A DNA stretch of 64,000 nucleotides from Tricholomella constricta (GCA_013368375.1 JAACJP010000032.1:310001-374000), one strand, 5' to 3'. Positions 21,409 through 33,087 are shown, numbered from the stretch's first letter. Notes: a model not told the origin generated them from the letters alone. Translations and numbers: made by a program.

Positions 21409-22125
21409 CGATGGACCAGGAAGTTTGAACCAGGTTGTGATTCGGCGTGGCACAGCGTCGCACGCGGTTGTGGCCATTTCTCACGCTTCAAGTTGTGATG
21501 AAGTCGCAGTGAAGTCGCAGTCTCTCTCAAACCATCAGTCGTGGCCATCCCAGGTTCCACTGTGTCTGCGAGGAATCCTCAAGATAAATCATTCAGGTGG
21601 GGGTACATTCATGGCCTTGTTAAATTTTCAGTGCTCAGCGCTCAGCGCCGAGTCCTCCCTTCCCACGGGAGTGCTCGTCCCTGCACACAACGAACTCAGC
21701 GCCGAGACTGATCAAGTATTCTACTCAGAGAGATAAACGGCTTTGCATCTAGATTTCTCGGTCTTGCCTCCCGGCATACGACGATCTCCGAGCTTTCTAG
21801 GCCTCACTGTGCACAAGCTTCCATTCTGATCCCCTGACCCAATCTTGCATCGACGTACTCCAGGACAACAGTAATCTCATACTCATGGTCGTTTTCGTCA
21901 CGAGCTGGTGACACGCAGGGTTCTATACTGCCGATCTCGCCGCATTGAAGCCATAATAGGCGGCACGAATCACGTCGTTTGGAGTTCCAAGTTGGAGCGG
22001 GCGCCCTCTTGTGCCATCTGGCGGATATACTGCGTCCAGATCTACCTGTGATTGTGCAGTGATGTTCACGCTTGGAAGTCGATTTTTACTACGACGTGTG
22101 GCTCTCTCAACATGCAAGTCGCCAA
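21409..22125. repeat. segmental duplication unit A, distal flank
   Basis: Continues lectin copy 1's upstream flank beyond the transposon nest. It aligns with about 24213-24862 of unit B, e.g. gaagtttgaaccaggttgtg with gaagtttgaacccaggttgtg, and tcagcgccgagactgatcaa with tcagcaccgagattgatcag. No gene is evident in it. Confidence 0.75.
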
Positions 22126-22900
22126 CTCTACGAGTGAGTCAAACAGCGGGTAAACAGTAAATCGAGTGGCGAGAACGGCAGGCGAGGGATCCTGTGAACG
22201 CCATCCATGGCATGACCGCTTCTTACGCCAAGACTGTCGTTTGTACAGCTTGATGGCGGGCTTGTTAGCGTTCGCGAGCCGATACGTCACTTCGATAGCG
22301 CTATGGCGCCCTGTGCATCAGACGTTGGTTTCCGTTATCTCGTCGATGTACTGGGCGGAAGACCAGAGTCGGACTAAGAAAAGAGAACAACGAACGCCAA
22401 TGAGAAGGAGAAGGGTATTCCAGGACCTGGGTGGGTTTTCTTTGCGATTCCACGAGGCTTTCCGGAGATCGTCAAATTTATGCCGCGATGTGGTGGAAGC
22501 AGGTGATAACACTCCGTAGCGAACGCTCCAAAGCTCCAGGTGACGGTGTTGACTCCCAGATAGCAGTGCAGCCAGGACCGATCGCAAGCATCGAAGGAAT
22601 CTTATCTCATGAGCCAATCTGGCGCCGGCGCCGCCGACGCTATAATTATTGCGAGATATACTGGAACTGGGCCCCCATGCGAAGGCGCGACAACCCACAC
22701 GCGGGCTTTCATGTTTCAATTGACCTTTTCACATATTTCGCGCCGACGCTTCCATCGTACTTCCGACATGGATGATGTTCGGATAGCTCTTGAAGCTGGT
22801 TCAAGTTGGGTTTGTGGCCTACACGCGGTCGAGCTTGTTTCCAGACTCAGGTTAGCCGTCCCGGGAATTGCCTGGGAACAGTCGTACTACCCTGTGCTTG
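22126..22900. other. spacer between the two duplication units
   Basis: No supported coding exon or transposon. Several open frames exist but show no family motif or codon bias. Confidence 0.4.
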
Positions 22901-23139
22901 AATCTGCCGCGATGGTCCAGTGGCGTCCAGATCCTTGGGTGAACTTAACTTGTCATTGGACTCGTGGAAATGAAACAAATATGCTGCACATGCAGAAAGT
23001 CCATTCAGGCATACGACAAACCAAGGCGCAATCTCCCTACTACGTATACGCACTGCTACCTACGTACTGCTACCTAAGTACTGGGAACAACATGAGTAAA
23101 CAGGTCGGAAAAGAGGGAGGAGGTCGATGAGGTGTGAGT

Positions 23140-23902
23140 TCAAGCATCGCTGACGCCGATGTTGGTAGCGCCGCCAGATTGGACCTTGTAGACAGCGACG
23201 GTGTCGAGGTTGCCTGCAATGACGGTGAGCGGCGGCATTGTTGTTCTCGATAATAAAGAACGACTTACCGTTGGAGGCGGTGGTGCCGCTGAATCCAACG
23301 ATTAATCCAAGGGAAGTAAAACCAACAATGTTTTTGGTGGTAACGGTGGCGTCGGGGAAGGGACCTGCGGCATTGTGAGTAAGTGAAAGATTTCAGCAAG
23401 GACGGGGAGCCTAACCTTGCTGCGTGAGAGCACCAGTGTCCTTGTTGTAGACGAGGAACCCGATGCGCCTGAGGGTGGGCTGATCGGCGTTATCGTCAAT
23501 GGCGCCGAAAATGCCAACGAAGAACTCATTGTCTGTGGCGTACGAAGGACATCAGTCAGAAGGAAATATCGAGGACATGGCCAAACTCGCCAGCCACAGT
23601 CACGGTCTTCTGAGTGCCAGAGCGCAGTCCGTGCATCTGGACACTGGGCTGGGTGGTGTTGGAGAGCTGGTAGGTGATTTCGATGCCATTGGGCTTTGCG
23701 GCGCCGATCCAGACGCTGATGCTCGTGACCTTCTTGATGTATTGATTGGCGGGCCAGAGGCCAACTAGAAATGAAAGACTCAGACTTCGAAGACGCTAAA
23801 GAGAGCAAACAAAATACCATCTTTGAGGTCATCGAAGGTATTCTTGGGGTCGGACGTGGTGGCGTAACCGACGGCCTCAGAAACGACAAGAGCGGGAAGC
23901 AT
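23140..23902 (-). CDS. jacalin-like lectin, copy 2
   Basis: Same five-exon structure as copy 1. The start region is MLPALVVSEAVGYATTSDPK, and the C-terminus differs slightly: NLDTVAVYKVQSGGATNIGV then SDA and a stop at 23140. Body motifs include IEITYQLSNTTQPSVQMHG, AIDDNADQPTLRRIGF and IVGFTSLGLIVGFSGT. Intron 2 again has a GC donor (gcgagt) paired with a CAG acceptor. No frameshift or stop is seen. Fold and sugar-binding role are inferred from jacalin-like strand motifs; ligand and localisation are unknown. It lies head-to-head with copy 3 about 1.8 kb away. Confidence 0.65.
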
Positions 23903-23976
23903 TGCAGAGATGGAGATTGAGAACTGAACGAGAGAGCTAGCTGTGATGCTGGTGTAATAGTGTGGATTGAGAACCC

Positions 23977-23985
23977 TTATATACC
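23977..23985 (-). promoter_or_regulatory. TATA box of lectin copy 2
   Basis: gtatataagggttc on the coding strand, about 77 bp before the ATG, in the same context as copies 1 and 3. Confidence 0.6.
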
Positions 23986-24862
23986 CAACGTCTTTGGAGT
24001 TGTTGGGGATAAAGTCAGGACGACGGGGTAAGACAAAGAATTTCAAGAGATTCCATATTCCATGCCAACCTCTTACACCGGGGAAGTATGTCTCCGAGAG
24101 AAGTACAAATGACGAGCGAGATCGGCCTTTGATAAGCTTCTCTTTTTGATAGGCCAGTTATTCACGCATAAGAAACGACTCATGATAGATGGATGCATTG
24201 GACGTTTGAAGCAATGAAGGTGGAAGTTTGAACCCAGGTTGTGTGGCCGTTTCTCACGCTTGTCAGTCACCATCAATCGCTCCGTTCTGGAGTGAAGTTG
24301 TCGCCGACTCTTGACCGCTCTCCAGAAATCAATATCTCACCGAGGAATCTTCCATTTGAACCCTTCAGGTGAGAGCAGATCTATGGCCGAGTCAACCCTC
24401 AGTAAGCGCTGAGTCCTGTGTTATAGCACCTGCATACAACGAAATCAGCACCGAGATTGATCAGGTATTCCATTCAGAAAGATCGACGGCCTTGCATCTA
24501 AACTGCGTGGTCTTGCCTTCCGGAATACGACGATCTCCGAGCGTTTTACCCGACACTGTTCACAAGCTTCCATTCTGATCCTCTTACCCAATCTTGCATA
24601 GACATTCTCTAGGACAACATAGTCATGGTCGTTTTCGTCACGAGCTGGTGACAAGCAGGGTTTTAGACTGCCGATTGGCATATCTCGCATTGAAGCCATC
24701 ACAGGCGATACATTCTTATGAATCACGTCGTTTGGAGTTTCAAGCTGGAGCGGGCGTCCTCTTGTGCTGGCGGATATACTGCGTCCAGATCTATCGGTGA
24801 TTGTGCAGTGATCTTCATGCCTGGAAGACCGTGTGGCTCTCTCAATCATGCAAGTCGCCATG

Positions 24863-25595
24863 GAGAAACAGTACGCCGCTTGTGGACAATTCGCTGTGGC
24901 ACGGAGACGGAAGGTTCACAACCTTGCCCTTACTTTCGATCTGCAGGAGTGACCGCAAAGGATCCATGAACCTTGTCGGTGAAAATTGACAAGCTGTGGC
25001 CTCAGCTTCCTTGCCGTCGGGCTTCCTCTCGTGAAGTGCTTACCAGAGATGGCGCTCTCGTTATACTCATAGAAGAAACCATATCTCACACTGCCGCCTT
25101 CAAGCTAAGTGCAAAGGTGTCTTCTGGCGTGGAGCCTCAGGGTTCGCGGATTTACAAAGGCTCAATAAGCACCGGAGAAGACGTTGCCTTTGCTTCCCTT
25201 GCTCACAACCTGACTGGCCTGACATATACGATGTTCCTTCTACTTTTGTAGGCGGCTTTTGTGCTCCTGAACTTGGTCAGCTTGATGTCCTCCATAATGA
25301 TCTGGGTGTAAACATAGTTCAACTGAATCGACCATGGCCAATAATTGTGGTGCATTCCAGGCCTTGGACATCACCGCATCTCTGGAATTTCTCGGATTTA
25401 CTGATTGCTTTCACGCGAGGCACCTCAAGCATTTGAACTTCTCTCGGAGCTATCCTTCCCCGGCACACAACGTGTATCCTATACATTCCAGCTGTTGTGG
25501 AGTACACTTCATCATACAATTCGGCATACTGCTGTCGGTATGTTTGTCTCACCCACCGTCCTGCATTTATCCACAACAAGTCCAAAGACGTCGTT
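24863..25595. other. divergent promoter region of lectin copies 2 and 3
   Basis: No gene is supported. Short stretches near 25370-25560 (ccgcatctctggaatttctcg, tcatttatccacaacaagtccaaag-like phrases) resemble, inverted, the upstream flank of copy 1 near 11045-11110. This indicates that copy 3's promoter was duplicated with the gene. Confidence 0.45.
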
Positions 25596-25601
25596 TTTGA
25601 G

Positions 25602-25608
25602 TATATAA
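25602..25608 (+). promoter_or_regulatory. TATA box of lectin copy 3
   Basis: tatataa in gagtatataagggtcctcaa, 75 bp before the ATG at 25683. A pyrimidine-rich ttccagcatcccaactagct follows, as in copies 1 and 2. Confidence 0.65.
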
Positions 25609-25682
25609 GGGTCCTCAATCCGCCCTGTTATTCCAGCATCCCAACTAGCTCTCTCGTTCACTTCTCAAACTCCATCTCTGCA

Positions 25683-26448
25683 ATGCTTCCCGCTCTTGTT
25701 GTTTCTGAGGCTGTCGGTTACGCCACCACGTCCGACCCCAAGAATACCTTCGATGACCTCAAAGATGGTATTATGTTTGCTCTCCCCAGCACTTTCGACC
25801 TCTGACTCTTTGTACTCCAGTTGGTCTGTGGCCCGCCCACCAATACATCAAGAAGGTCACGAGCATCAGCGTCTGGATCGGTGCTGCCAAGCCCAACGGC
25901 ATCGAAATCACCTACCAGCTCTCCAACACCACCCAGCCCAGTGTCCAGATGCACGGACAGCGCTCTGGCACCCAGAAGACCGTCACTGTTGCTGGCGAGT
26001 CCGACGATGTCCTCTATATTTCCTCCTGACTGATGATCTTCGTACGCCACAGACAATGAGTTTTTCGTCGGCATCTTTGGCGCCATTGACGATAACCCCG
26101 ATCAGCCCACTCTCAGGCGCATCGGATTCCTCGTCTACAACAAGGACACGGGTGCTCTCACGCAGCAAGGTTCGTCTCCATGTCCTTGCTGGAATTTGTC
26201 ACTCACTCGCAATGCCGCAGGTCCCTTCCCCGACGCCACCGTTACCACCAAAAACATCGTTGGTTTCACTTCCCTTGGATTGATCGTCGGATTCAGCGGT
26301 ACCTCCGCCTCCAACGGTAAGTCGCCCTGTATCGAGAAGAATATTACTGCTCACCGTCACCGCAGGCAACCTCGACACCGTCGCCGTCTACAAAGTCCAA
26401 TCTGGCGGCTCTACCAACGTCGGCATTAGCAAATTCTTCCTTAACTGA
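25683..26448 (+). CDS. jacalin-like lectin, copy 3
   Basis: Plus-strand paralogue with five exons. Exon 1 starts MLPALVVSEAVGYATTSDPK and ends with a split codon before gtatta. Exon 2 carries VTSISVWIGAAKPNGIEIT and STGTQKT-like strands. Intron 2 has donor gcgagt and acceptor cacag. Exon 3 starts DNEFFVGIFGAIDDNPDQP. Exon 4 is FPDATVTTKNIVGFTSLGLI, and the last exon is NLDTVAVYKVQSGGSTNVGI ending SKFFLN. The frame is intact. Copies 1-3 differ mainly at the extreme C-terminus (FGIFNI, GVSDA, GISKFFLN), so variation is concentrated after the last beta strand. Confidence 0.65.
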
Positions 26449-27681
26449 TATGTCCCCTCCTTCAGCTCTCAACACTGAGACCATTGTACATAGCTGATAT
26501 CTGGCTTCGCGGTCATTCGAGCCGACAGTGTTATGTACGAATATTTTTGTAGTTTCGTACCTCGCAACAAAGGACTTTCAGGCGTGTGCCTTTTTTCAAA
26601 AGACCGGTTCAGGGCCAAAAAACCTAAACCCAAAACCATCCAGCTCGCTCAGATGGCTGCGACCTCCTGGGCTCACGAGTGACGAGAGCCTTTTCCTCGT
26701 CCTATTATTTCCTCATTTCAATCAGACGTCGCAGGTCGAATCATGTACAGTGAGTTGAACCCCTTCAGCTTGCGACTCTTGCAGCAATACACATTCAAGG
26801 GGACAAGCGAATGAGATAAATACTAAATCAAGCTAGTGACTGTCTGCCACAAAAAACGTGAATACCCAAATCAAACGGACCACTGCGCGACGATACTGGT
26901 GGGCGAAGGCGCCAGTAATACACGTTGGGAAGGAACATAAAATACATTCGAAAAAAGCGCCCTGAAAAATTTGAAACCCGTGCGCTGGGGAACCCACATA
27001 TACGTTCAATCATCGTATCAAACATATTCCACATGAGCTTACCATGTTTTCGAAATTTCACAGAACAGACACATAACACGATGTTGAAGGACCCAGGCCA
27101 CGCGCTCGTAGTGCCATTACGCTGTGCGAAGAAATCGGTTTCCGTCTCATGAACGATCTCCGGGAAGCCCTGGTGCTTGCCCGCATCGCCCGGCGCACTT
27201 GAGACTGAACTCCGCCCTCAGGATCTCGGTGATCGTCTCTTGGAAATAGGTCGTCCCTGGACGTTTGTGGAAGCCAAGACCATTAAGGTTAGCCCTAGCT
27301 GGAGGGGGTCGATTTGGGCTGACTCACGGCTGTCGGGTCCGGGAATTCCAAGGGCTGTCGTCATGAGGTGATTGAGATTGGGGGCGTAAACGACATGTGC
27401 AGAGATAGAATGTGGACGTACTCCGAGGAATGAACGAACGCAAATAACCTAAACGCCGCTGAATTCTCGTCTGGTCATCCTGTTCACTTTCCCAGGTCTT
27501 ATTTCACGGACCACTTCAACATCCGAGCGATAAATTTCTACCGTCGACGGCGGCGCTCAACGCGGCCCTCCTTTCATATATTGTGAATTGAACCAGGTTT
27601 GATCTTATCTTATCTGATACAATTTGAACAAGCGCGCGACGCGTGTTACGATCGGGAATTTTTTTTAACTTGGTCTCCTTG
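26449..27681. other. intergenic region without a supported gene
   Basis: Short ORFs on both strands lack family motifs. A minus-strand segment near 27230-27390 reads MTTALGIPGPDS and GLGFHKRPGTTYFQETITEI across a plausible intron. It might be a gene relic, but I cannot assign it. The helicase promoter side contains an ACGCGT motif near 27638. Confidence 0.35.
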
Positions 27682-29853
27682 ATGTACACCGTGTCTCGAC
27701 TCACGACGAGGCCTCATTTATCCACTTTTACTCGCCGTTCCTTCGCTTCTGATCTTGCCATGGCACCCCGTGATAGACGCCCGCGTGCAGAGGACTCGCC
27801 GGTTCTGCCACGCACCGCCCTCACCGCCAACTCCACTGTGGGTGCTCCTACCAACGCTAGACCGGCCAAGAAGCTCAAACAAGCCCCTGCACCAGCTCCA
27901 GTGAAGGTTGTCCAGGTACAGCCTGCTCCAGAACGTGCCCAGTCACCAACGGCTTCTCGTCATTTCTCGGACCGCAAGTTCCAGGACGCAAACCTCTCGA
28001 CACAGTCCAAGGCTGGCATCGAGCACGAGTTCATGTCTGATGTCCAGGCTGCGACGCTTGACGTACGTCTTAATTTCCATTTATTTTCTTGTAATACTCA
28101 CTATTCCAATAGCTTGGTCTTGCTGGCAAAGACCTCCTCGTCCAAGCGAAAACTGGCACAGGAAAAACTATCGCGTTTCTGCTTCCCGCCATAGAACGTC
28201 TCCTCAAGGCCAAACAGCCACTAAAGGGAATATCGGTTCTTGTGCTTGCTCCCACCCGCGAGCTCGCGCTTCAAATCGAGGAAGAGGCCAAGCAGTTGCT
28301 CAAGCACCACAAACGGTTCACTGTTGGGCACGTTATCGGTGGAACTAAGTGCGTTGTATTCTGAACTCGCCCCTTTTACCACTGACACATTTTTATAGGG
28401 CCAATCAATCCCTGAACACGCTTCTCAAAAAACCGCCTACCATTCTCATTGCCACCCCTGGCCGCCTGCACGACCACCTCTCCTCGCCCGAGATTGCTGT
28501 ACAATTCTCGTCGCTCCAGGCACTGGTGTACGATGAGGCCGACCGCCTCCTCGACCAAGGTTTCCGCCGTGAACTCAGGGGCATTTTGTCTGCTCTGCCT
28601 GACAGGAGACAGGTCCCGCGACAGGTCATGTTATTTAGCGCAACGATCAGCGATGAAATTAAACAGGTGTGTTTGAAGCTTCGTCTTATGACGTTTTACT
28701 CAAATTTGCCACAGATTTCAAAAGAGACGCTGAGTGCAGACCATGCGTTTGTGTCGACACTCCTCGAAGACGAAGTCAACACCCACGCGCACGGTACGTA
28801 TGAGTTCTCCTTCTTTCAACTCCATGCTCACATTTTTCTCTTAGTGCCCCAAACACACATCATCGCTCCCTTTGCCTCCACCCTCCCTCTCGCCCTGCAT
28901 ATCCTTCGTCAAGAGCGCCTGACGCACGCCCTTCCTACGGGCACCACCTCCCTTTCCAAAACCATCGTTTTCTTCCCCACCGCGCGCCACGTCTCCTTCG
29001 CCTACGAACTCCTCTCTACCCTCCCCGGCCTCCCGCCCGTCCTCGAGCTCCACTCCCGCAAATCTCAAGATGCCCGCACCAAAGCGAGCGCCCGCTTCCG
29101 CGACGCAACCGAGGCCGTCCTCCTCAGCTCCGACGTCGCCGCGCGCGGCATGGATTTCCCCGGGTACGCTCTCTTCCTCTCTCTCTCTCTCTCTCATCCT
29201 TATAATACCGCAAAATCCGTATCTGACCCCCCACACCCCACAGCGTGACCCTCGTCCTGCAGCTCAACCTCCCCGCGTCCACAGAGCAGTACATCCACCG
29301 ACTCGGGCGCACCGCCCGCGCCGGCGCCGGCGGGCGCGGAATCCTCGTGCTCGACCCCGCCGAGCAGCGCTTCCTCGCGCTCAAGGACGTGCGCCCGCTC
29401 GGCATCGCCCCGGACCCGCAGTTCGCGCAGTTCATGCTCTCGCCTGCTGCGCAGGAGTATGCGGAGGTGAGGGATGCGACGACGGGAAAGGGCAAGGGCA
29501 AGGTGGATGAGGACACAAAGGCGCAGGCGTACCGCGCGTGGTTGGGGTACTATAATTCGCATCTGAAGCTGGTGGGCTGGGATAAGGGCGCGCTGGTGGG
29601 CGCGGGGAATGCGTATGTTAGAGAGGCGCTGGGGTGGCAAGGAGGGGATGGGGATGGGGCGCTCCCCGAGATTGAGACGAGGATGGTGGGGAAGATGGGG
29701 CTGAGGGATGTCCCGGGGCTTAATATTGTGAAGACGGCGGAGAGGGCGGCGAGGGGAGGAAGTAGGGGAGGAGCAAGAATAGGAGCGGGGGCCGGCGTAG
29801 GGGGTGCAGGTGGGAAGAAGATTGGAGGGGCCGGGAGAGGAGGTGGGAGGTGA
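27682..29853 (+). CDS. DEAD-box RNA helicase, MSS116-like
   Basis: ATP-dependent RNA helicase. The N-terminus [20 protein letters not shown] is Arg/Ser/Thr-rich without acidic residues, as in a mitochondrial presequence. Exon 1 ends at 28062. Helicase motifs follow in order: I AKTGTGKT, Ia [11 protein letters not shown] in VIGGTK, Ib TPGRL, II DEAD in [20 protein letters not shown] in [27 protein letters not shown], and [14 protein letters not shown]. The C-terminus is an MSS116-type extension ([33 protein letters not shown]) and a Gly/Arg-rich tail that could bind RNA. All introns are short. In yeast the homologue promotes mitochondrial group II intron splicing and translation; the same role here is inference. 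An upstream in-frame ATG at 27643 is less likely. Confidence 0.9.
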
Positions 29854-30041
29854 GGTTGAAGGGATATGTGTATACCACTAACGTATATGATACCGTGATA
29901 CTACATTAGAGATGGCGTTTATATTTAGATAAATAGAGGTCTCCTTACTTCCTGAATAAATATTGTGCACCGCTTGTGTACGTTTATTCATTCTGCGGGT
30001 GTGTCGCATAGGGAAATTAATATCGCCACAGTGCTGCGAGG

Positions 30042-30855
30042 TACAGTCTTTCACCGGTCCCTGACACACCCAAATCAAGATGGCTGTCGGAAATTTTTTG
30101 TAGATAGGAAATGAGGAATCAGAGTTGGTAGGGCATCGAATTAGGATATAAAGATGTATTCCAGATATTGAAATTGGTAATCTACAAAGAGGAATGGGGG
30201 GGATGGAAGACATCTGTTCAATGAGCCCTTATCAGCGAATTTTCTGTCCTCGACACACCAGTCACATCAGAGTGACAGCCAAAACGGGTGCTGAGGTCAT
30301 CAGCCGATCGGCCTCGTCCTGGAGTTCATTTCTGATTTTGACCTCCACCTGAGCTTTGCGGAGTTCAGGGTATGCATTTTTGGTCATTGTGCATTGATGA
30401 AGAGACGTTGAGAATCCAGTCGCGTCGAGGAGGAAATGATGATTTTCGGATGAGGTCCTGATTTGGAAGGCGTGATGTGACCGACAGATGCTGCTCAACA
30501 CCATCATGTACTGGTCTACCCTCCAATGCTCGACATCCGGAGCTCAGTTGTGCTAGTAGTATCACCTGGAGCAAGTCTTGAACATATGAAGGCTAATCCC
30601 TAGAAAAAATTCTGGATAACTTCTGTAATAGCCTTGGATCTGGCCGTCAAAAATTCACAAATATCCAAATCCTCGACTGATCACTCTTTCTATTTTGCAC
30701 AAGATGATTATTCTCCTCCAAGATCAAGAGACATATAGCTATATAGTATACACTCATCATAAAAAAAACTCCGAGCTGATTGAGCAACAGGATCTGAAGA
30801 AATCGGAGTTTGTGTCAAGGAGTGGTGGTGTGTCAAGGACCGGTGAAAGACTGTA
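30042..30855. mobile_element. pogo-type MITE (non-autonomous)
   Basis: The element spans 30044-30853 (810 bp), flanked by TA on both sides. The left end cagtctttcaccggtccctg acacacc matches the inverse of the right end (ggtgtgtcaaggaccggtga aagactg) at 26 of 27 positions. CAGT..ACTG ends and the TA TSD place it with pogo-like elements. Its TIR differs from that of the element at 17283-20077, so another autonomous partner is needed. Internal sequence has no transposase motif; small ORFs inside are not convincing. Confidence 0.8.
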
Positions 30856-31299
30856 GACTATATATTCCAAGTTGGTACAATTCAATCCGCCGATATATAT
30901 TCGCACAAATTCAGATCCCGTGACCGTAAATCTTCTTCACTTCCGAGTACGATCAAGCTTGCAAGCTCAAGCTCAAGATCAAAACCTGTTCTTCACGTCG
31001 AGCACTCGACTATGAAGGGCCTCACCGGACAAAATTATTAGACCTTGACGAACAGTAGATTCAACCCAAACATTGCCCACTTCGCTTTGATCTTCCAAAC
31101 TAAAGCTTACCCACGCTCCACTTTGAACTTGATGCTGCAGATGTTTTCACATCCTGCATCTTAGTCGTTCAACTGATTATCAAAGTCTTCAAACTTTGCC
31201 TTTACCTTGGGACTGAGCTTGCGTGCGCAACCTGAAGGTGCTTTCCATCTAAAATTCTCGTCAGTCTGCTGCCGCACGTACTTGTCCCTCTGTGCCTTC
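30856..31299. other. upstream region of the integrase-domain gene
   Basis: Non-coding, with tatata stretches (30860, 30892). An in-frame extension to 31207 is open but lacks similarity to anything I recognise. Confidence 0.4.
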
Positions 31300-33087
31300 A
31301 TGGCAATCCCGTTGCACAACGTCGGCGTCGCTTTTCAAGAGCTCTGCACGGCTGCAGACCTCGCGTTGCGTACTCAGGTAGGGGACGCCGCCCGGCTTGG
31401 GGAGCAGAAGAGACTATGCCTGGAGTTCCAAGGAGCCCTTCGCACAGTGAGTTTACGCGACCATTATCTGCTGCCCGCTGCTTATACAGATTTCCAGCAC
31501 GCCCATCTGCTTTCAGCACAAGACTACCAGATTGTTAACCACAGCATCGAGCGCATGGTGACTGCCCTGGACGAAGCGACCGCGACATCCACCGATTTTC
31601 CCGACGCACCCGCTGTTGTGTTCGGTGGTAGGATACATGACGGCAAACCAGGGCACCCGCGCATCGACATCAGACCCGATGATCTGGCTAGTCTCTCCAT
31701 CGGTCGCGCAACACATAAGCAGATTGCCAATATCTATGGATGCAGCGCTCGAACGATACGCCGCCGACTCTTAGAACATAACTTGTCTACCCCCGGCCCA
31801 CCGGTATATACTCAGGAGCTACAACCAGATGGATCCATCGAGCGTACCTATTCCTCCGGCGTCTGTTCCGACTTATCCCGGCTTTCAGATGCAGAATTGG
31901 ACCAACTCATACTCGACGTTTACGAGCAATTCCCATCCTTCGGGAGACGCATGATTGATGGGTACCTCTCATGCCTTGGGGAGCGCGTTCCACGGCAAAG
32001 GATTCTAGACTCATACCTTCGTGTCATTGGGCCCACAACATCAACATTCGGGACGCGTCGCATTCAACGCCGTGTCTATTCAGTACCTGGCCCAAACTCC
32101 CTTTGGCATCACGACGGCCAGCACGGTAAGCCGAGCTCTCCACTCAGTAGTTGGACATCTTTTCATTTCTGCCGATAGGTCTCATACGTTGGAAGATCGT
32201 CATCCATGCCTTCATCGACGGTTTCTCGCGTCTCCTACTAGGAATTCGCACTAGTAACAACAATTGGTCTGGGACTGTTCTACGACTTTTTGAAGACATA
32301 ACTGCCATCTTTGGATATCCTAGTCGCGTACGTGGGGATCATGGCACGGAGAACCTCTTGGTTGCAGCAAAGATGGAACAAGTCCGGGGAGAGGGACGCG
32401 GGTCGTATATCTGGGGAAGGTATGTCATTCTCCGCAGCCTGGCCGTCTAATTTTAAGCGCGATACAATTTTCAGGAGCGTTCACAACATTAGGATAGAGC
32501 GTCTCTGGGTGGATGTCACCCGCGGATTTGGGAAGAAGTGGAAGGATTTTCTTAGAATTCTCGAGGTACATGATCAACTCAATGTCGACCTCGATGCCCA
32601 CATTTGGCTCCTTCAACATCTTTTCCTCAACGCCATCAACCACGATGCTCAGACGTGGGCTGACGCCTGGAATCATCATACACTCTCTCGCCGAAATGAA
32701 TCTCACCGCTCCCCCCATGACATGTTCCTCTCCGGGATGATCGAAAATGGTCAACGAGGCATACAACTTGGCGAATTGATTGACGATGAAGATTATGCTG
32801 GGTTTGGGATAGACTGGGATGACATCCATAATGATCGTACAAGGGCCCACCACGATGAGTTCAATGCCGACGATGGGGACCCATCAAATCCTTTTCTCAG
32901 CAATCACCCAGACCATTTCTCTCACATTGATGTACCTGATGCACGTTGTCCTTTCAGTCCAGAGCAGCTTATGCTGTTTGAAGCTCAACTCAGGACTAAT
33001 CTTAACGCGGCTCGTGGGGATATGCAATCTCGTCGACTGCTTTGGATTGACGCACTCGATATTGCTACAGCTATTTTACGTACTTGA
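31300..33087 (+). CDS. integrase core-domain (DDE) protein, intact and intron-containing
   Basis: Three exons join in frame: donor gtaagc after QHG near 32128, acceptor tag before GLIRWK; donor gtatgt near 32420, acceptor cag before SVHNIRIERLW. A helix-turn-helix region (ATHKQIANIYGCSARTIRRR) precedes the catalytic core. The core has first Asp in SLWHHDGQHG, IHAFIDGFSRLLLG, second Asp in VRGDHGTEN, and the Glu in RIERLWVDVTRGF. The C-terminus is acidic and ends ALDIATAILRT. This matches the integrase-core family scattered in basidiomycetes and animals, usually as single genes without LTRs. No TIR, LTR or TSD was found around it. It may be a domesticated transposase. Confidence 0.75.

Larger units (their letters stand above)
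22901..24862. repeat. segmental duplication unit B (contains lectin copy 2)
   Basis: Spans the lectin 3' flank (22980-23140; gcatacgacaaaccaag shared with 10047-10063), the gene, and the 5' flank through 24862. Unit A is the equivalent run 9950-11286 plus 21409-22125. The two units are in the same orientation. The shared phrase gatagatggatgcattggacgt/aatagatggatgcattggacgt marks the 5' flank in both. Confidence 0.75.
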
